This document shows, one piece after another, positions 1 to 12,139 of a stretch of 64,000 bases of DNA. The stretch spans positions 186,001-250,000 of the forward strand of contig NW_027043824.1 in assembly GCF_037102585.1 (NCBI RefSeq), in the 5' to 3' direction. The notes beneath the pieces are model-generated. The model was given only the letters and a program-made list of their open reading frames with translations. It ran no database searches and was not told where the DNA came from. This stretch comes from Saccharomycopsis crataegensis. Lineage: Eukaryota; Ascomycota; Saccharomycetes; Ascoideales; Saccharomycopsidaceae. Each line of letters begins with the position of its first letter. Position 1 is the first letter of the stretch. A program made the translations under genes and the position numbers.

Positions 1-64
1 AAAATAAGCACACGACATGCATATGATTAAGACATGATCAACAGTAAACAGAAAAATATATCCC

Positions 65-1408
65 TCAATTAGTCACATCTTCCTCAGCGGTTTCATCTTC
101 CTCACTATCATCATCATCATCGGCTTCCAAGTCACTCAATGCCCGACATGTAGGACATAAAAACTGAGGATAGGTTTTCACAATCACTCTTCTGATACAT
201 TTGTAATGGTACGAATGCGAGCAAGGACTCACAAACACCGCTTGGCATGGGTTGATATCATCCAAGCAAATCACGCACTGTATCTGTTCCTCACCACTCT
301 TGTCAGGATTCAAATGCTTGATTCTTTCATGGGCTTCCTTACTAAATGCCTTAGTTCTTCTGATCCAAGATTTATTCAACTCGATTCTCATTTTCACGCA
401 ACGGTAAATCTCTTCAGTACCTCCACGGAAATCCATCCCCAATTGAAGCAAATCACCTTCCCTGAATAATGTCTTGTCAGATTCTTGATTAGCCAATGAT
501 AATCTTCTATGGTTGAGAAAAGTTCCTGACGATGATTTCAAATCTTTAATATACCAATTTCCTTCTTCATCAACCCCAATTTCTGCATGTGTTCTACTAA
601 CCACCTTTGATTTGAAAACCACTGGACTCGAGGAGTTTGGCAGGGCTGTCAATGCCTCTTTATTTTTTTCGGTATATCTCCCAATGGCAATGGTCTTTCC
701 TGGCTTTAATCTTCGCACTACTGGACCAAAGTATAACGCTGCCGAAGCAGAGGCAGAATCAACGTAAGGCGTCAATCTGATAGAGTATGTACCATTCTTA
801 TTTCTTTTTGGAACTTCACCATAATTATTATTATGGTCGTGTGTTTGATGTGCCTGAGAAGTGATAACTCCGTCAATGCTACTTGGAGGAATCATTGGTG
901 GCGACAAGTCTCCTAGGTCACTGTCCGATCCGAGATCAGCATCTCTTTCTTCAACATGGAGATGCAAATCACTACCAGTGGATCTTAAATCAGGACTCGG
1001 TATCGAGCTTACTTGGTTGTCAGTGACTTCGAGATCGCTGTTCAGACCAATCATTATTGGTTCGGAGAGTTCCGCATTATTAGGTGATAGGTTGCCATTC
1101 ATGTTGCTAGTAACGTTTTCAGTACTTTTGGAATTATCCGACAATACTGTGTTTCTTATTGAGTTGGTTACTGATTGAAGCAAACCAAAAGTTAATGATG
1201 AAGCGCGCTGTCTTTTTTTGAGATCTTGAGACCCTGAAGTAGAAGTGACGGGAGCGGTGAGATGTGGGCTGGGATTTCGATTAACTGGGGTATTACTTTG
1301 ACATCCACCCAAGTTCAAAATAGAAGAAAGACGGTTGCTGTTAGAAGGTGATATTTGCTGGTTGGTGTTGGTATTGATTAAAGGACGAACGCTTTGATCA
1401 CCTGGCAT
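65..1408 (-). CDS. DMA1: FHA-RING E3 ubiquitin ligase, Dma1/Dma2 family
   Basis: Predicted 447-aa E3 ubiquitin ligase; family members act in septin ring control and the spindle position checkpoint. After a long low-complexity N-terminal half rich in Ser and Asn there is an FHA domain at about residues 210-320, with the phosphothreonine-binding core GRY, SRTHAE and SSSGTFLN. A C3H2C3 RING-H2 domain follows at about 378-421 (CVIC, CSHSYHYKC, CPTC), then a very acidic tail. The frame stays open 33 codons upstream but the only upstream start is TTG, so I chose the ATG at 1406-1408 (MPGDQS). A full codon scan found no CTG. The FHA-then-RING order is diagnostic. Yeasts without whole-genome duplication normally keep one copy, so DMA1 versus DMA2 has no meaning here. 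Confidence 0.9.
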   Translation of the reverse strand: MPGDQSVRPLINTNTNQQISPSNSNRLSSILNLGGCQSNTPVNRNPSPHLTAPVTSTSGSQDLKKRQRASSLTFGLLQSVTNSIRNTVLSDNSKSTENVTSNMNGNLSPNNAELSEPIMIGLNSDLEVTDNQVSSIPSPDLRSTGSDLHLHVEERDADLGSDSDLGDLSPPMIPPSSIDGVITSQAHQTHDHNNNYGEVPKRNKNGTYSIRLTPYVDSASASAALYFGPVVRRLKPGKTIAIGRYTEKNKEALTALPNSSSPVVFKSKVVSRTHAEIGVDEEGNWYIKDLKSSSGTFLNHRRLSLANQESDKTLFREGDLLQLGMDFRGGTEEIYRCVKMRIELNKSWIRRTKAFSKEAHERIKHLNPDKSGEEQIQCVICLDDINPCQAVFVSPCSHSYHYKCIRRVIVKTYPQFLCPTCRALSDLEADDDDDSEEDETAEEDVTN

Positions 1409-2767
1409 CAAGACAGAAACAAAAGAAAAAATAATTGAAATGCAAGTATAAGTCTTTGAAGGCAATAGGAGTGAAATTTTAGGAAAACAACTGGCTGAGG
1501 AAAGCAATCTATCTCTATATCAGTTGGATTTCTTTTTTTTTTTTTTCTTCCTTTGTTTTTGTATCGCGGTGATGTCAAAAAAACAAAAAAAAAGGGCTAA
1601 AAGAGCACTGGTAAATAAAGTTTGCTAGCTATCCAAAGGAGAGTAAGTGGGAGGGAAAATCAAACAGCGAAGATTTCCTTTTGATTGTAAAACCAGAAGA
1701 GATGGTATTCTGATGTTTCAGTTTGGGATATTTTCTTAAGACAACCCCTTATAACAGATCAAAATGATGACTTGCAAGTACCAAACCAAATATAACTTGT
1801 AATATTGAGAGATCAGAGTGATACTCAATAAATAGTAATAATAGTAAGAAACAACTTGTGGTTAGATGAGTGAACCAAAGGAATCAATTTATCAACGCCA
1901 CGGGTTTGGGTTTAGAAGCACACGACGGATAAATAAAATAACACAACAGCAAAATTTATTCAAGAAAGCACTAGTAACCTCTTTATACACGTAATAAAAA
2001 TGACAGGCAAGTTGTCACCTTCGTATTTGTTGTCTTGAGGACCTTTTTGTTTGCTGGTAATACAAGGTATGGCACGATAGTTATTCTGGAGATGAGAAGA
2101 ACGAAGAATAAATCCGTCAAAAATTTTGAGAGGGTTAGATTTGTGGTTTCTTTTTTTTTTTTTTTTTCTTTTTCCTTCTGATTTTTTTTTTTTCCTTTGG
2201 AATCGCACTTTTCTTTTCTTTTGCATGGGGGAGTTTTAATTCATGATTTGTACACACGCACAACTACGAAACCACATGAAAGAAGATCGAATGTCCACAC
2301 CGTAGGGCACTTTAAAACAGACCCTGAGGGAAGAGTCCTAGTAACAGGCTTGGTGCTCTATTATGTAATACTAAAAGAAAGCCACTTATTTCCTGGGATA
2401 GGCAGGGTACCTGGCATCGTCAACCGTCCTATCACGTGTAATTATTGGTTATTATAACTGCTTTGAACAATGTTATCTACAGTCAATGATATTTATGATA
2501 CAGAACTATGTTTTTTGCAAGAGAAGACTTTTGGTAAAACGATATATACACATATGTACCAGCTTTCTATTAGCATATTATAAAGAGATACTAAGATGCA
2601 AGGCCACAGGCGTTTCACCAGTAAAAGCAAATGGAAAGAATAAACAAAACGGGCTAAGTCTAGATAAATAAATATAAGACAAGAACTAAAATACACAGAG
2701 ACTCTTTTTTTTTCTTTTTTCTCTTGGATAAAGCGTTCCCTCAATGAACAACTATCCATTGAGAAAA
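1409..2767. other. Intergenic, DMA1 upstream / DIA4 downstream
   Basis: 1.36 kb between two minus-strand genes. It holds several A/T homopolymer tracts (about 1530-1548, 2152-2169, 2180-2192, 2707-2722) and a CACGTG E-box at 2433-2438. No convincing gene is present; the 88-codon minus-strand frame at 1960-2226 is mostly Lys encoded by poly(A). Confidence 0.6.
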
Positions 2768-4198
2768 TCACAAAGAAATCATCTCTTTATCATCCATGTA
2801 AGGACGCAACACTTCTGGGACCCAAATACAATCATTTTCCGGATCGTAATTATTTTCAATAATCGCCACTATGACTCTTGGAACTGCCATTGCTGTCCCG
2901 TTCAAAGTATGAGCGAATTGACGCTTGTTTTGTTGATCGACATACTTAGTGTGGAATCTGCGAGATTGAAAATCAGTACAAATAGATGTAGACGTCAATT
3001 CACCCCAGGACCCACGACCCGGCATCCAAGCTTCAATATCATATTTTTGGTAAGCCGGAGCACCCAAATCATTGGCAGGAATATTAATTACACGAGCCAA
3101 TAATCCAAGCTTGCCAATTAAGGATTTTTGGAATTCCACAATCTTGGAAAATTCCTCTTTGGAGCCCTGACCAGCACAGGTGGTGAAAAGCTCGACTTTA
3201 GTGAACTCATGAACTCTATAAAGACCTTTGGTGTCTTTACCTCTTGCCCCAGCCTCGGCACGATAACTTCTACTTACCCCGACCAATCTCTGAGGTAATT
3301 CTTTATATTGGAACAACTTGTTCATTGAAAGACCTGCCAAAGGGATTTCTGCAGTTCCAGTGAGCACCAAGTTAGATTCAGATAATTCGTACGTCTGTTT
3401 TTCATTATTTAGATCTCTTGGTTGGAAACCGCAGGCGTTACTGATTTCGTCTTTGACTATCGATGGAGGAATGCACATTGTAAAACCGGCCTTCCGGGCT
3501 TCTTTGAGGGCGTATTGCACGAGCGCTTGCTCTAACAACGCCCCATCGTTGATAAGATAATACCAGGAATTCCCTGAGATTTTCGAGGCAGTAGAGAAAT
3601 CGACAATCCCGAATTTTTCAACAATTGTTTTATGATCAAATTTATCTTGTTGGGTTAGGGCTTGTTCCAAAAAACTGGCCTTCTCATCAATAGTTTTAGC
3701 ATTTGACTGTTGTTCTGGGTAATTGATATATTCGACTACTTGGAATTCAGAGTCAAGGGCCGATTCATCGATCAAATTAGGCAACGCACTACAAACCTTG
3801 AATAACGGGACTTTCTGCGAATTCAACTTGTCTTCGACTTGTTTCAATTGAGTCTTGATATCTTTGAGAGAAATGATATCTGGATGGTCTTCCAAAAACT
3901 GCTTGAGGGCTGGCGATTTGCCATGTCGTTTGTATAAATCCTGTAACCTGTTTCTTAATTCAACGAGCAATTTTTTATGTTCTGTGTAAAACATGTAGTT
4001 CTCATAGTGGATTGGAAGTTTTTGGAGACTCAGCGCCGATAAGTCTGGATGGTTGGCCACCTCCCTTCTTTTGACCGCATCTGCGTACTGGGGAAGGTTG
4101 GCGATGATGTGTTTGAGGTTGTACGCTGGAGGGGCAAGGACACTGTAGTTTCTTGAGGCGGAGTTAGCCACCAATGAGGAGGGTATGGAAGCGAACAT
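2768..4198 (-). CDS. DIA4: Seryl-tRNA synthetase, mitochondrial
   Basis: 476-aa class II aminoacyl-tRNA synthetase that charges tRNA-Ser, most likely in mitochondria. The first 20 or so residues (MFASIPSSLVANSASRNYS) look like a presequence with Ser/Arg and no acidic residue. Residues about 30-140 form the helical tRNA-binding arm. The catalytic core follows, with TGTAEIPL, motif 2 (YRAEAGARGKDTKGLYRVHEF region) and C-terminal motif 3 (NGTAMAVPRVIVAIIEN). S. cerevisiae DIA4 is the mitochondrial seryl enzyme, and both the length and the leader fit it rather than cytosolic SES1. The gene diverges from GFA1. The start is a clear ATG with no competing upstream Met. Confidence 0.92.
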   Translation of the reverse strand: MFASIPSSLVANSASRNYSVLAPPAYNLKHIIANLPQYADAVKRREVANHPDLSALSLQKLPIHYENYMFYTEHKKLLVELRNRLQDLYKRHGKSPALKQFLEDHPDIISLKDIKTQLKQVEDKLNSQKVPLFKVCSALPNLIDESALDSEFQVVEYINYPEQQSNAKTIDEKASFLEQALTQQDKFDHKTIVEKFGIVDFSTASKISGNSWYYLINDGALLEQALVQYALKEARKAGFTMCIPPSIVKDEISNACGFQPRDLNNEKQTYELSESNLVLTGTAEIPLAGLSMNKLFQYKELPQRLVGVSRSYRAEAGARGKDTKGLYRVHEFTKVELFTTCAGQGSKEEFSKIVEFQKSLIGKLGLLARVINIPANDLGAPAYQKYDIEAWMPGRGSWGELTSTSICTDFQSRRFHTKYVDQQNKRQFAHTLNGTAMAVPRVIVAIIENNYDPENDCIWVPEVLRPYMDDKEMISL

Positions 4199-7206
<3,008 letters not shown>

Positions 7207-7453
7207 ATGAATGGATATTATGGATTTTTCTTTTTTTCTCTTCTTTACCCTGTCTTTTTTTAATTAATTAATTAATTTATTTATTTATTTTTTTATTTTT
7301 AATTGACTTAGGTCTATTAAAAACTTATATAGTTAATTTGAAGTTTGGATTTTTCTTTGTATTATATGTGATGCTTGTAATAGTAATATGATAAAAATGC
7401 ATGGCAGCTTCCATCGTTAGTGATACTCACGTGATGCGATTGACAATCTGCCA

Positions 7454-7487
<34 letters not shown>

Positions 7488-7714
7488 CACAAAAAAATTT
7501 CGTTGGAGGATGAGCGAACCAAACTTTTTCTATTTTTTTGGTTAATTTGACTTCAGATTCATTAGATATTTTTTTACCAAAAAATAGTTATTGAGACTAT
7601 TTTATTGAAATTGAGGTTTTGAAGCTCAAAAAATAGAAAGTAAAACCAAAAAACATATCATAATTTTTTTTTTTTTGAAGGAATCAAAAGATAAAGCAGA
7701 AATAAAAAGTCACA
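7207..7714. promoter_or_regulatory. GFA1 3' region and TMA46 promoter
   Basis: About 508 bp. Contains TTAA/TTTA runs just after GFA1 (about 7259-7300), a CACGTG E-box at 7428-7433 about 280 bp before TMA46, and an uninterrupted T tract of 29 at 7459-7487. Such poly(dT) tracts usually mark nucleosome-depleted yeast promoters. No gene seen. Confidence 0.6.
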
Positions 7715-9293
7715 ATGCCACCAAAGAAGAAGGCTCAACAGAATGACAAGAAGGCTCAACAAAAGAAGAGGGTCAAGGATGTGGAAGACAAGACTTTTGG
7801 TTTGAAGAATGTGAGTATTTTTTTTATTGTTCTGGGAGTTTCAAGCAACCAATTTTTTTTTTTTGGAAACGCGAGAATTTTGTGGATCATAAATCATTAG
7901 TAGAAAATTGGATATATTTGATTTGACAGGAGATAATGCTAAAGATTGCTAATGTTTTGTGTGTGTGTTGTAGAGGATGTTGAAGGTTTCTTGGATTCGC
8001 TCCATTGATTTTTTTTTTCTTTTTTTACGTTTGCGTTCATTTTATCATTATGACACAGAAAGCATCTTGTACCACATATAAATCTTGTCCACTGTTTGAA
8101 GAATACTCCCTAATACTCATTATAATTGCTCTTTTCAACATATTTTACTAACAATTGTATAGAAAAACAAATCGAAAAAGGTCCAGAAGTTTGTCGAACA
8201 AATGCAATCTCAAAGTGTCGATAAGAAGAAACAAGAAGCCATGGCTAAACGTAGAGCCGAAGAAAAGAAAGCCGCAGAACTTGCCAAAAAAGAATCCCTT
8301 TTATTGGCGCAATCGATCGTGGTGCAACAAAAAGTGCCATTCGGGGTTGATCCAAGGTCGGTTCTATGTGTACTTTTCAAAGAAGGGAAATGTACCAAGG
8401 GAGCCCGATGCAAGTTTAGTCATGATATGAATGTGGGAAGAAAATCGGAAAAAAGAGACATTTACACCGATCCAAGAGACGCCAAAGCGGGTGCTGAAGG
8501 AGGAGCCACAGCAACACCAGAAGTTTCAAAACACGGGAACCTTCGAACCACCACCGACAAGATATGTAAGAATTTCCTCCAAGCGGTGGAAAATGGATCA
8601 TACGGGTGGTTTTGGGTATGTCCTGACGGTGGGGATAATTGTAAATATAGACACGCGGTGCCTGAGGGCTATGTGGTCAGGACCAAAGAACAAAGAAGAT
8701 TGGAACAATTGGCGGCAGACTCCGCGCCAAAGATCAGTTTAGAAGAATTCATCGAGTTGGAAAAGGAAAAATTGGGTAAAGATTTGATACCAATCACTCC
8801 AGAATCGTTCGTCAAGTGGAAGAAAGAACATCAATTGAAGAAATTGAACGAAAAGAAGAGAATTGCTGCTAATGGTAAAAAGTTATTGACCGGGAAAGAA
8901 GTGGTGGAGAAAAAATACAGAGATAAATTATTGGAAAGTGGTAAATTGGCCAGCGCGATGTCTGGTATTAAGGATGACGATGAGAATGAAGATGAAGAAC
9001 ACGGTACTATTTGGGATATGTCCGAGTTCCAAAAACAATTGAAAGATTCTGAAAAAGATGAGAATATTAAAGATTACGGTGATGGTACCACCTTCAATTT
9101 TGATGAAGCGCCAAAACCTGAGGAAAAGAAGGAAGAAGGGGATGAGGAAAAGAAGGAGGGCGAAGAGCAAGAACAGAATAATGATGAGGAAACCAAGAAT
9201 GCAGAAATTGAAGTTGTTAGTGAGCAGGGAAATAAAGACAGTGCTAATGTTAATGATAATGAAGTTAATGAGGAATCCAAGGTTGATGCTTGA
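7715..9293 (+). CDS. TMA46: Tma46/DFRP1-type CCCH zinc-finger translation factor (spliced)
   Basis: Two exons: 7715-7810 (32 codons, MPPKKKAQQN...) and 8163-9293, giving 408 aa. The join is phase 0 and reads GLKN|KNKSKKVQ. Family role: partner that stabilises the ribosome-associated GTPase Rbg1 (DRG1), as with human ZC3H15/DFRP1. Two CCCH fingers are visible: C101-x7-C109-x5-C115-x3-H119, and a long C167-x17-C185-x6-C192-x3-H196. The Rbg-binding region follows (LEEFIELEKEKLG, TPESFVKWK), then a Glu/Lys-rich acidic tail. The Lys-rich N-terminus with PPKKK is typical of the family. Without the intron the second exon would begin at an internal Met 45 residues in and lose that conserved start, so the spliced model is preferred. 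Confidence 0.92.
7811..8162 (+). other. Spliceosomal intron of TMA46
   Basis: 352 nt with 5' splice site GTGAGT (7811-7816), a canonical TACTAAC branch site (8146-8152) and 3' TAG (8160-8162). The branch A lies only 11 nt before the intron end. The 5' site is not the usual GTATGT. No snoRNA boxes were found inside it. Confidence 0.9.
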
Positions 9294-9609
9294 GTGAGCC
9301 GATGTTATTTTTAATTTTTTTTTTTTTTTCTCTTTTTCTTTTTTTTTTTTTCTTTCTTCATTTCAGTTTGTTAGAATGAATCAATCTTCCATAAGAGTAA
9401 ATGAACCGTTTTATTTTAGAAATTGTTGATGGATTGTAGGATTTAATGTTGAAGTGGTGGGATGTGGTTGAGAAAGGAGTGAAGATTCCAGGGCGGGTAA
9501 ATAACTAAGGAGAAGAAGAAAAAAAAATCTTTTAAGTGAAGAGCAGTTATACTATTATCAAGTGGAATTCATCCAATATACACTATATTACCTACTAAAT
9601 AACCACAAG
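9294..9609. other. TMA46 3' region / RRP40 promoter
   Basis: 316 bp with T-rich tracts just downstream of TMA46 (about 9313-9355). No gene. The frame upstream of RRP40 opens at a GTG (9562), not an ATG. Confidence 0.6.
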
Positions 9610-10323
9610 ATGTCAATAATAATACCCGGGGACCAGCTTCCGGTGGATGAAACCACTCTTAATAGCAAGAAACTCACGGTAGGGCCATCAATTTATGTCG
9701 ACCCACTATTAGACAACCAAATGACCATCAGTAACGCGGGGATTTTTACCCATAAAGAAAAGAAGACAAAGCAACTTATTACCGTTGAATCATCATCGAA
9801 AAACTATATTCCTGCCGTAGGAGACTTGATTGTGGGTACGGTACTCGGGGGGTTTGGAGAGTTTTTTAAAGTGTCGCTTTCGAATTACAAACCACCGGCA
9901 ATCTTGTCATACATGGCATTTGAAAATGCCACCAAGAAAAACCGTCCTAATTTGAAGACTGGATCATTGGTGTACGCCAGAATCAGCGCTTATGATCCTA
10001 ATATTGATGTGGAACTCGAATGTTTCAACCCCACCACGGGGAAAGCCGAAGGGTTTGGGGAATTGACAGGAGGCACCGTGGTCGAGGTTGATCTTGGGTT
10101 TGCCCGGTACTTGATGTTCAATGAAAATAATCCTGTGCTCGAGCACTTAAGTAAGAAATGCCAGTTTGAGATCGCCATCGGGGTCAATGGCAAAGTGTGG
10201 ATTAAAGGCGGTGATTTGGTGACGACGTTGGCGTGCTGTCAGTACATTGAGCAGGCACAGCGTTTGGCCAGCGGGGAACTAGAGCAGTTGTTGAAGAAGC
10301 TTTGGAAGCAGCATAATATATAG
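9610..10323 (+). CDS. RRP40: Exosome cap subunit Rrp40
   Basis: 237-aa RNA-binding cap subunit of the nuclear and cytoplasmic RNA exosome (3'-to-5' RNA processing and decay). It begins MSIIIPGDQLPVD, matching the family N-terminus. The S1 domain is at about residues 55-135 (YIPAVGDLIVGTV, SYMAFENATKKNRP, GSLVYARI). The C-terminal KH-like domain carries the family GxNGxxW element (AIGVNGKVWIKGGD). Length matches S. cerevisiae Rrp40 (240 aa). I started at ATG 9610 because the 16 upstream in-frame codons begin with GTG. Confidence 0.93.
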   Translation: MSIIIPGDQLPVDETTLNSKKLTVGPSIYVDPLLDNQMTISNAGIFTHKEKKTKQLITVESSSKNYIPAVGDLIVGTVLGGFGEFFKVSLSNYKPPAILSYMAFENATKKNRPNLKTGSLVYARISAYDPNIDVELECFNPTTGKAEGFGELTGGTVVEVDLGFARYLMFNENNPVLEHLSKKCQFEIAIGVNGKVWIKGGDLVTTLACCQYIEQAQRLASGELEQLLKKLWKQHNI

Positions 10324-10651
10324 GTTGCAATATAGAATGAATGTTGTCTCTTTATCTATCGGTCAATAATAATGAGAACATGAAAGCAGTAGAACGGTTT
10401 TCCTGTCCGGCCGGATACCGTCAAGGATGATGGTGATGGTGATCCGTCACGGTGGTACAGTTGTCATGGCACGTGAGATTACCGCGACGGCCTCCGGATT
10501 GGGAGTGAGGGCCCTTATCGCGCACTCACACTGATATTACTCATTAGTATATATAACCTTCCCTCCCTCCTTTTTTTTTTTGATGTTCCTCCTCATTATA
10601 ATGATCCAATAAAAACACACACATATATATATATATACTTCCTCTCCACAA
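10324..10651 (+). promoter_or_regulatory. BNA3 promoter
   Basis: 328 bp, GC-rich in the middle. It contains a perfect 10-bp palindrome TCCGGCCGGA (10406-10415), further CGG/CCG triplets of the kind read by Zn2Cys6 factors, a CACGTG E-box (10470-10475), a TATATAA element near 10550, and a pyrimidine tract then an AT run before the ATG. Confidence 0.55.
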
Positions 10652-11941
10652 ATGGCTCCTAGAATCGCTTTCCACAACAATTACTTCAAAGCAGCATCGA
10701 AAGATGTCTGGTCGTTGATCAATGAAACTGCGGCTGCTGCCGAAAAGGAAACAGGCAAAAAGGTTGTCAACTTAGGTCAAGGGTTCTTCTCGTATTCTCC
10801 TCCAGATTTTGTCATCAATGCTGGTAAGCAGGCGTTCGATATCCCTTCCAATAACCAATACGCTCCTGCCAGAGGGAAACCCCAATTGTTAAAGCAATTA
10901 TCAACATTCTACACAAATAAATTCCAAAGACCAGTGATCCCAGATAACATCTTGGTCACCACCGGTGCCAATGAAGGGATGTTGGCGGTATTCTTCGGAT
11001 TCTTGAACCCTGGCGATGAAGTCATTGTGTTTGAACCATTCTTTGATCAATATATCTCTAACATTGAATTGACAGGTGCCAAAGTGGTGTACGTCCCGTT
11101 ACACCCTCCAAAAGATATTGATGAACGTAACATTGAAGGTTCAGAATGGAAGATTGATTACCAAGAATTGGAGTCCAAGATGAACAGCAAGACAAGAATC
11201 ATTGTGGTTAATTCACCATTGAACCCTGTTGGTAAGATTTTCTCTACTGAAGAATTGACCAGAATTGGAGAATTGGCGATCAAGCACGATTTATTGATCT
11301 TGAGTGATGAAGTGTATGAAAACTTGTATTATGGTGATAGTTTCCCACGTTTCGCCACTTTAGCTCCAGAAATCCACGAAAGAACATTGACCGTGGGGTC
11401 TGCTGGTAAGGCCTTCTGTTGTACCGGGTACCGTATTGGCTGGGTCGTGGGGCCTTCGGATTTGATCCAGTACGCCCTCGCAGCCCATACCAGAATCTGT
11501 TTCAGTTCGCCATCGGTGATGCAGATGCAAATTGCTCAAGCCCTCGAGGAGGTCAATAATGACAAAACATCAAATAATTACATGATCCAAAACCGTGAGG
11601 CTTATAAGAAGAAATTCAGTATCTTATGCAAAGGGTTTGACGAATTGGGATTGCCATACACTAAACCAGAAGGCGCGTACTATTTGTTAGTCAGTTTCAA
11701 AAAAGTGAAGATCCCAGAAGACTACGTGTTCCCTGAAGAATTACAAGGCCGTGCCAACGATTTCAAGTTGGCTTATTGGTTGATTAGAGAATTAGGGGTG
11801 GTGGCCATCCCACCAAGTGAATTCTACACTAAGGAAAATCAACATATCGCTGAAACCTTGTTGAGATTTGCCGTGTGTAAAGATGATGCGTATTTGGAAG
11901 AAGCAGTTGAAAAGTTGAGAGGGTTGAAGAAGTATCTTTGA
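10652..11941 (+). CDS. BNA3: Kynurenine aminotransferase (PLP, class I)
   Basis: 429-aa fold-type I PLP aminotransferase converting kynurenine to kynurenic acid, a branch of tryptophan and NAD metabolism. Family landmarks: NLGQGFFSYSPPD near the N-terminus, TTGANEGMLAVFFGF (cofactor phosphate contact), NSPLNPVGK, LSDEVYENLYY, and the Schiff-base Lys253 in SAGKAFCCTGYRIGW. Arg near the C-terminus (LRFAVCKDD) fits the carboxylate-binding residue. Length is close to S. cerevisiae Bna3 (444 aa) without an evident presequence. It is part of a plus-strand run with RRP40 but has its own promoter. Confidence 0.92.
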   Translation: MAPRIAFHNNYFKAASKDVWSLINETAAAAEKETGKKVVNLGQGFFSYSPPDFVINAGKQAFDIPSNNQYAPARGKPQLLKQLSTFYTNKFQRPVIPDNILVTTGANEGMLAVFFGFLNPGDEVIVFEPFFDQYISNIELTGAKVVYVPLHPPKDIDERNIEGSEWKIDYQELESKMNSKTRIIVVNSPLNPVGKIFSTEELTRIGELAIKHDLLILSDEVYENLYYGDSFPRFATLAPEIHERTLTVGSAGKAFCCTGYRIGWVVGPSDLIQYALAAHTRICFSSPSVMQMQIAQALEEVNNDKTSNNYMIQNREAYKKKFSILCKGFDELGLPYTKPEGAYYLLVSFKKVKIPEDYVFPEELQGRANDFKLAYWLIRELGVVAIPPSEFYTKENQHIAETLLRFAVCKDDAYLEEAVEKLRGLKKYL

Positions 11942-12139
11942 GATATTCTCATTCCATATTAATGTTTATTGTTTCCTCTTAATATATATTCTTGTCGGTT
12001 ATGTTATAATGGCTTTGTAAGACTAAATACTCACTTACATAAACATGTTTTGGTTTTCCATTTAGGAGTTATATATCTATAATTTCACTAATATATACAT
12101 AATACATATATCTACAAATTGAAAAAAAAATTACACTAT

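Noticed and set aside
1960-2226. 88-codon minus-strand frame starting MQKKRKVRFQ
   Set aside because: The Lys-rich part is just the complement of poly(T) tracts; the rest has no family likeness.
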